Positions 59,899 through 64,000 of a stretch of DNA of 64,000 bases are shown in pieces. Below the pieces are notes generated by a model, which made no database searches, had not been told where the DNA came from, and worked only from the letters and a program-made list of their open reading frames with translations. The stretch's first letter is position 1; each line of letters begins with the position of its first letter. The stretch comes from Zunongwangia endophytica (GTDB lineage: Bacteria; Bacteroidota; Bacteroidia; Flavobacteriales; Flavobacteriaceae). Location of the stretch: NCBI RefSeq assembly GCF_030409505.1, contig NZ_JAUFPZ010000002.1, positions 2,673,501-2,737,500 of the forward strand, read 5' to 3'. The translations under genes and the position numbers were made by a program.

Positions 59899-60621
59899 TT
59901 AATAAATCTGAATCAAATCGCTGTTATGCTTAAGTGCTTTTGGCGGCATACCAAACATTTCATACATGTATTTGTTAAGCTGTGGGAGATCATAAAATCC
60001 TGTATCGTAAGCAATATCGGTAAGACTTCTATTTTTATCGGACAGTGTGAGATAAATGGCTTGGCGTAAGCGGGTCCACAATAAATATTTAGAAAGGCTA
60101 CTCCCGGTTTGTTGCTTAAAGAGTGCGGCTAATCGGGATGGAGAAAGAAAAACGATATCGGCAAAGGTTTTGGGTGTAATATCAGATTGATTATAGTTGT
60201 TTTTGATATAATCTACAATTTTAGTAACCCGTTCATCGTAATTGGTCGAAGGCAATTCTGCAATCAAAGCATCGATAATTTTTTTGAGATCCAAATTTTC
60301 TTTTTCAGTTTTAAAAAATGTATGTGTCTCAGACGGTGAATTGAATATAATATAATCTTTATCTTCTTTAAACCTATTTGATAATTCTAAACCAATATTT
60401 GAGTACGGTTCAATATTTAAAATATTCAGTGTCCCTTTTTCAGCAATACAATGATGGGTCACCTGCGGCTTGATGACAAAGCCATGAATCTCCTCGTGCT
60501 TTATACCGCTAATAATTGAGGTAAACGGCAGGTCGTTAGAGAGTACAATCTGATACGCCGAGTGATGATGAATTTCTACAGTCAGGTTTCGGGCTTTTAG
60601 AGCAAGAATAAATGGGTTCAT
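59899..60621 (-). CDS. AraC-family transcriptional regulator
   Basis: The 240-residue protein has a cupin-type sensor domain (about 10-90, H-H-H-S-A-Y-Q) and a C-terminal AraC double HTH (about 140-230; I-T-P-K-T-F-A-D-I-V-F-L-S-P-S-R-L-A-A-L-F-K-Q-Q-T-G and I-A-Y-D-T-G-F-Y-D-L-P-Q-L-N-K-Y). It belongs to a different AraC subgroup from its neighbour. The last codons (59912-59925) contain ATCAAATCGCTGTT, which matches the core of the 21-bp repeat at 13 of 14 bases. Confidence 0.92.
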   Translation of the reverse strand: MNPFILALKARNLTVEIHHHSAYQIVLSNDLPFTSIISGIKHEEIHGFVIKPQVTHHCIAEKGTLNILNIEPYSNIGLELSNRFKEDKDYIIFNSPSETHTFFKTEKENLDLKKIIDALIAELPSTNYDERVTKIVDYIKNNYNQSDITPKTFADIVFLSPSRLAALFKQQTGSSLSKYLLWTRLRQAIYLTLSDKNRSLTDIAYDTGFYDLPQLNKYMYEMFGMPPKALKHNSDLIQIY

Positions 60622-61235
60622 TTATGCATGAGATTAAAACAGAGTTGTAAAGCTATTCAAAATCCTGAACATTAAAACCTTCGAACGCTTTATTAAAAAA
60701 GAAGATCATAATGAAATATGCCATGTTCAAGTAGTAAAGTAATCATAGTATTTTCAAACTAGTAGGTTTTAAATTTTTCGGTTACAAGTGTTTTACTGGT
60801 GCGACTGGTAAAACGATCATTTTTAAAATCTTCAACCATTTTTTCGTGAAAAACCTACCGAAAACAAAGGGCTGAGTCACATTTTCATGGAAAAATCTCC
60901 AATTTTAAAAAGAGTAAAAAACCTCAACCCTATGATTTCACGGGGGATCGGCAAATAAGAACGCTTTATAACATCGCGTAGCGTGTTATCCTCTTGCTTT
61001 TCCTTTTTTCCAGCGTGCCGCTGGAAAACTCAAAAAACCTGATCCCAGATCAGGCTTTAAATTTATATTGATAAAACCTGAAACTCTTCATTTTCGAAGT
61101 TCATTCTCAAACTATCGAAAGTGAAAAAATGCAGTATGATTTAAAAATAAAGATCTGTTGTAAAATGAAAAGATGTATCATACCAACAAAAAAAGGAGCC
61201 TCAAGAAGCTCCTTTAGAAAAAATCTAAATATTAC
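60622..61235. other. 614-bp non-coding stretch with several hairpins
   Basis: I see no convincing gene here. Hairpins stand at 60790-60814 (GTTTTAC/GTAAAAC), 60968-60989 (ATAACA/TGTTAT with inner CGC/GCG), 61010-61024 (CCAGCG/CGCTGG, loop TGC) and 61038-61054 (CCTGATC/GATCAGG, loop CCA). The last looks like a terminator on the plus strand. A hairpin-rich non-coding block next to radC and ssb-type genes is common in mobile elements, for instance around transfer origins, but no nick-site motif is recognised. Confidence 0.45.
61192..61215 (-). terminator. Terminator of the RadC-like gene
   Basis: AAAGGAGC (61192-61199) pairs with GCTCCTTT (61208-61215), loop 8. On the minus strand the stem continues into a T run of seven. 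It lies 20 bp after the radC stop. Confidence 0.85.
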
Positions 61236-61685
61236 CTACAAAATACCCTCATCGGCAAAACTCATGTAGTTTCCGTCACTGGTTATAATCAAATGATCAA
61301 GGAGTTTAATATCTAAAAACTCACAAGCCCTTTTTATTTTATTGGTAAGTCGCTTATCGACTTCACTCGCTTGTAATTTTCCTGAGGGATGATTATGGCA
61401 AACGATAATAGCAGTAGAAAGACTTTTTAAGATCAGTGCAAATAAGATGCGCATATCCACTAAAGTAGCCGTAAGTCCACCCGAAGAAATCTGGCAAATT
61501 CCTTTTACGATATTAGAATTATTCAGTAGCATGACTTTAAAAGATTCCTGCAACTGAATTTCGTTTTTATCCCAGTTTTGATAATAGATATTAGCCGCAT
61601 CCTTAGAGCAGGAAATTTTGGGACATTTAGAAATTGTAATCCTGTCCTTGTAGCATAATTTTATTTCATTTACTTTAGTAGTCAT
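61236..61685 (-). CDS. RadC-like JAB/MPN-domain protein
   Basis: The 149-residue protein has the JAMM metalloprotease-type motif H-N-H-P-S-G-x-x-x-A-S-E-x-D and the end L-L-D-H-L-I-I of RadC proteins. It lacks the N-terminal helix-hairpin-helix part of full-length RadC. Short RadC-like proteins of this size are characteristic cargo of Bacteroidota integrative and conjugative elements and other mobile DNA. It lies 84 bp after ssb on the same strand. Confidence 0.9.
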   Translation of the reverse strand: MTTKVNEIKLCYKDRITISKCPKISCSKDAANIYYQNWDKNEIQLQESFKVMLLNNSNIVKGICQISSGGLTATLVDMRILFALILKSLSTAIIVCHNHPSGKLQASEVDKRLTNKIKRACEFLDIKLLDHLIITSDGNYMSFADEGIL

Positions 61686-61769
61686 AGGATGAAGTATTAA
61701 AAGTTTTTTTCGAATTAGGTTAGTGAAAAGAGGGCAGCAATTAAATTAAGATCTGCCCTCCTTTTCGTT

Positions 61770-62105
61770 TTATTTAGTTCCCAGCAGTAAAATTTCCTGT
61801 ACCAGTATTTCGGTGATATATCGGGTATGGCCTTCTTTATCCTGATAGGACCTTGAAATTAATTTCCCTTCCATAGCGATTTCTTTCCCCTTAGTCACAT
61901 AATTTTCGATAAGCTCCGCTTTTTTATTCCATGCTACCAGTTGATGCCATTGAGTATCCTGTATAGATTCTCCGTTCTGAATTCGGTAATAATCATTAGT
62001 CGCCAAACTCAGACGAGCTACTTTTTTACCATTATCCAGATTAGTAATTTCCGGGGTGTTTCCTACATTTCCGATTAACTGTACTTGGTTTCTTAGATTA
62101 CTCAT
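61770..62105 (-). CDS. ssb: Single-stranded DNA-binding protein, short form
   Basis: The 111-residue protein is an OB fold with N-x-V-Q-L-I-G-N-V-G, L-A-T-N-D-Y-Y, D-T-Q-W-H-Q-L-V-A-W, and G-K-x-I-x-x-E-G-K-L. It stops right after the OB domain and lacks the flexible linker and acidic C-terminal tip of chromosomal SSB (usually 150-180 residues). Such tail-less forms are common on plasmids and conjugative elements. A short frame ends 4 bp upstream of it. Confidence 0.93.
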   Translation of the reverse strand: MSNLRNQVQLIGNVGNTPEITNLDNGKKVARLSLATNDYYRIQNGESIQDTQWHQLVAWNKKAELIENYVTKGKEIAMEGKLISRSYQDKEGHTRYITEILVQEILLLGTK

Positions 62106-62109
62106 AACT

Positions 62110-62232
62110 TTAAAATTTATACCTTCCCAGGGCAGGTGGATTAAACAATGATTTACTTTTTATATCCGAAGCGTTTTCTTTTTTTGATTTTTTTTCCTGG
62201 CTTCCGATTATGTTGTTTTGAGATGATTTCAT
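62110..62232 (-). CDS. Possible 40-aa peptide upstream of ssb
   Basis: A minus-strand ATG frame runs from 62232 to a TAA at 62110, ending 4 bp before the ssb ATG. The peptide is lysine- and serine-rich (S-Q-E-K-K-S-K-K-E-N) and ends N-P-P-A-L-G-R-Y-K-F. The spacing would allow translational coupling with ssb. No family is recognised and coding is uncertain. Confidence 0.4.
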   Translation of the reverse strand: MKSSQNNIIGSQEKKSKKENASDIKSKSLFNPPALGRYKF

Positions 62233-62274
62233 AAGTGTTTTATTTTGATTTACTTCCTATAGTGCCGTGAGCTG

Positions 62275-62403
62275 TTCCCTTTTTTGATGCTTATACATTT
62301 TCAGGATTTAGAATTAGGGAGCATTTATAAAAAGGAAGCATGACTGGCTTATGCAATGTGGACTAACTTCTAAATCCTGGTATTTTGCATCACAAAAAAG
62401 GGA
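62275..62403. repeat. Long imperfect inverted repeat upstream of ssb
   Basis: Arm 1 (62275-62313) contains TTCCCTTTTTTGATGC and CAGGATTTAGAA. Arm 2 (62368-62403) contains TTCTAAATCCTG (perfect 12-bp partner) and GCATCACAAAAAAGGGA (partner of the outer part with a 2-base gap). The loop is 54 bases. On extrusion it would make a two-block cruciform or a large RNA hairpin. The following gap to 62791 shows only AT-rich sequence and smaller inverted repeats near 62475. Confidence 0.55.
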
Positions 62404-62791
62404 GAGACCAGCCACGGCCGGGAAGGAAATGGAAACACTGAAATCGAAAAACAACCGGGAGCCGGGAAAATGCAAGAATGCATATTCAATGTTTATATGG
62501 TTTTAACATTTCTAGATCGGAATAAATAGTAATCGGGTATCTTAAAATGTTGTGTAGTATTTTTAAAATAAATCACTATAAAAAATAAAATGTAGATACT
62601 TTTGTCCTTACAGAATTAGTTCGAAATTCGAGTAATAAATTAATTATTAAAACCAAAAGATTCTCATTGCTAAGATGTTTAGCTTATTACGGGTTAATGA
62701 CATACCTGTTCAGAAAATTGAAATGATGAATCCTCCATTTTAAAATGTCGTATTCCCATTTCTTTCTAAAATCTTTTAGCACATTTAAATC

Positions 62792-63469
62792 GTGAAAATA
62801 TTAATAATAGAAGACGAACAGCAACTGCTTAGCAGTATCCAGCAATCCCTGGAGAAAGAAACATTTCTGGTAGAGACAGCCATAGATTATCACACGGCTC
62901 TGGAGAAAGCACTGGTTTACGAATATGACTGCATTTTACTGGATATCATGCTTCCAAAAGGAAGTGGCTTGGATATACTTAAGATATTAAAAAGAGAAGG
63001 CAAAAGCGATAACGTTATTATTATCTCAGCCAAAGACTCCCTGGATGATAAACTTGCAGGCTTAGAACTTGGCGCAGATGATTATTTAACCAAACCTTTC
63101 CATTTAGCCGAGCTTAACGCCAGGATTAAAGCCGTTTTAAGAAGAAAAGATCTAAATGGCACAAACATCCTTCAAATTGCTAATGCCAAATTAGATTTCG
63201 ATAGTAGGCAATTCTGGGTTAATGAAGTCATGGTGAGCTTAAACAGAAAAGAATTTGACGTATTGTATTACTTTATGATTAATAAAGATAGACTAGTTAC
63301 TAAGTCTGCATTAGCAGAACATGTTTGGGGAGACCATAGCGATAATGCTGACAATTTCGATTTCGTATATTATCAAATCAAAAACCTGCGTAAAAAAATA
63401 CATTCGACCACAGCAGATATAGAAATTGAATCGATTTATGGTATAGGCTATAAATTGGTCGCGTTATGA
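62792..63469 (+). CDS. OmpR-family response regulator
   Basis: The start is a GTG at 62792, giving the usual M-K-I-L-I-I-E-D-E. The 225-residue protein has a receiver domain (phosphoacceptor D51 in I-L-L-D-I-M-L-P, K in L-T-K-P-F) and a winged helix (Y-Y-Q-I-K-N-L-R-K-K-I and I-Y-G-I-G-Y-K-L). It overlaps the kinase gene by 4 bp (ATGA). It differs in sequence from the pair at 19.9-21.9 kb and no target gene is in view. Confidence 0.92.
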   Translation: MKILIIEDEQQLLSSIQQSLEKETFLVETAIDYHTALEKALVYEYDCILLDIMLPKGSGLDILKILKREGKSDNVIIISAKDSLDDKLAGLELGADDYLTKPFHLAELNARIKAVLRRKDLNGTNILQIANAKLDFDSRQFWVNEVMVSLNRKEFDVLYYFMINKDRLVTKSALAEHVWGDHSDNADNFDFVYYQIKNLRKKIHSTTADIEIESIYGIGYKLVAL

Positions 63470-64000
63470 AATTACTAAACCAGTCTTTAAGATATTTATC
63501 TGTTTCAATTTTTGCTATTGTCACCATTTGGGCTGTAATTTTCTATTTCAACATGCTGCACGAAATTAAAAGCAGTATTGATGAAGGCCTTGAAAACTAC
63601 AAATGTCTTATTATTGAAAATGCCGAAGATGATTCAAGTATATTAACCAAAAAATATTTTGATGAAAGCTTTTTTACCGTTAAAAAAATCTCCAAAAAAC
63701 AAGCGCTGCCACTAAAAGACAGGTTTTATGATACCATGCTCTATATGCAGGATGCTGATGATGAAGAACCCGAACTGGAACCCGTAAGAATGCTTATAAC
63801 CGCCTTTAAAATGAATGGTGAATATTATGAGCTTAAGGTAGCAAATTCTATGGTTGAAGAAGATGATCTCATTGGAGAACTGCTTTACGATATCGTTTGG
63901 TTGTATCTTAGTTTAATTATTGGAATCATTATCATCAACAATATTATTTTAAAAAAACTTTGGAGGCCATTCTATCACCTTTTAGCAGAACTTAAAAACT
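63466..64000 (+). CDS. Sensor histidine kinase, N-terminal part
   Basis: The frame is open from ATG 63466 to the window edge (178 residues). It shows a first membrane helix (about 9-30), a periplasmic region with an acidic patch (D-A-D-D-E-E-P-E-L-E-P) and a second membrane helix (about 140-160), then the start of the cytoplasmic linker (W-R-P-F-Y-H-L-L-A-E-L-K). Kinase domains lie outside the window. Coupling to the upstream response regulator supports the call. Confidence 0.85.
   Translation, partial: MKLLNQSLRYLSVSIFAIVTIWAVIFYFNMLHEIKSSIDEGLENYKCLIIENAEDDSSILTKKYFDESFFTVKKISKKQALPLKDRFYDTMLYMQDADDEEPELEPVRMLITAFKMNGEYYELKVANSMVEEDDLIGELLYDIVWLYLSLIIGIIIINNIILKKLWRPFYHLLAELKN

Overview
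The window is AT-rich bacterial chromosome from a member of the Bacteroidota, most likely a marine Flavobacteriaceae species of the Zunongwangia/Gramella/Salegentibacter kind. The genus is a guess; the phylum rests on two SusC/SusD-type loci, '-7' boxes of the TAnnTTTG type, the ATG-after-A-rich-leader style of starts, and lipoproteins with Bacteroidota-like signal peptides. I see no rRNA, no complete tRNA, no CRISPR array and no insertion sequence.

Region 1 (1-13 kb) is the enzyme half of a polysaccharide utilisation locus (PUL). It runs from the tail of a SusD protein through GH30, GH2, LacZ-type GH2, GH43, a double GH43 and GH97. The set fits beta-1,6-galactan carrying arabinose and galactose side groups, as in type II arabinogalactan. 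Region 2 (13-19.8 kb) has an FKBP lipoprotein, a Crp-type regulator beside the iron-sulfur repair protein Ric, two alpha/beta hydrolases, a DUF3237 protein and a serine hydrolase. Region 3 (19.8-27.7 kb) is a two-component system followed by a three-gene heavy-metal RND efflux pump. Region 4 (28-39.8 kb) is ordinary housekeeping and stress content: SDR, YqcI/YcgG plus DUF1989, an M50 peptidase-like protein, an ion channel, catalase HPII, an Omp85 barrel, and Lrp divergent from a MetE-like protein.

Region 5 starts near 40.26 kb with what looks like the broken 3' end of a tRNA-Asp gene followed by its terminator. This is a candidate attachment site, and everything to its right reads like accessory DNA. 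It holds a small pectin PUL (ECF sigma, FecR, SusC with STN domain, SusD, and an esterase-pectinesterase fusion) and a Fic protein with repeats over its start. Next comes a 10-kb cluster of redox and electrophile-type enzymes (OYE, SDRs, NmrA, MDR, SRPBCC, a thioredoxin-reductase-like flavoprotein) with four regulators (TetR, Crp, two AraC). A mobile-element-like patch follows (RadC/JAB protein, short SSB, strong inverted repeats), and the window ends in a second two-component system cut by its edge.

The most interesting signals are regulatory. Two identical 16-bp palindromes sit at matching distances upstream of the Crp gene and of the SDR gene that follows it. Two identical 21-bp repeats sit exactly 17 bp from the putative -7 boxes of two oxidoreductase genes. 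Three TGAGCC half-sites cover the start of the Fic gene, and a long imperfect inverted repeat lies upstream of ssb. All functions are read from sequence motifs and gene order; no database search was possible.
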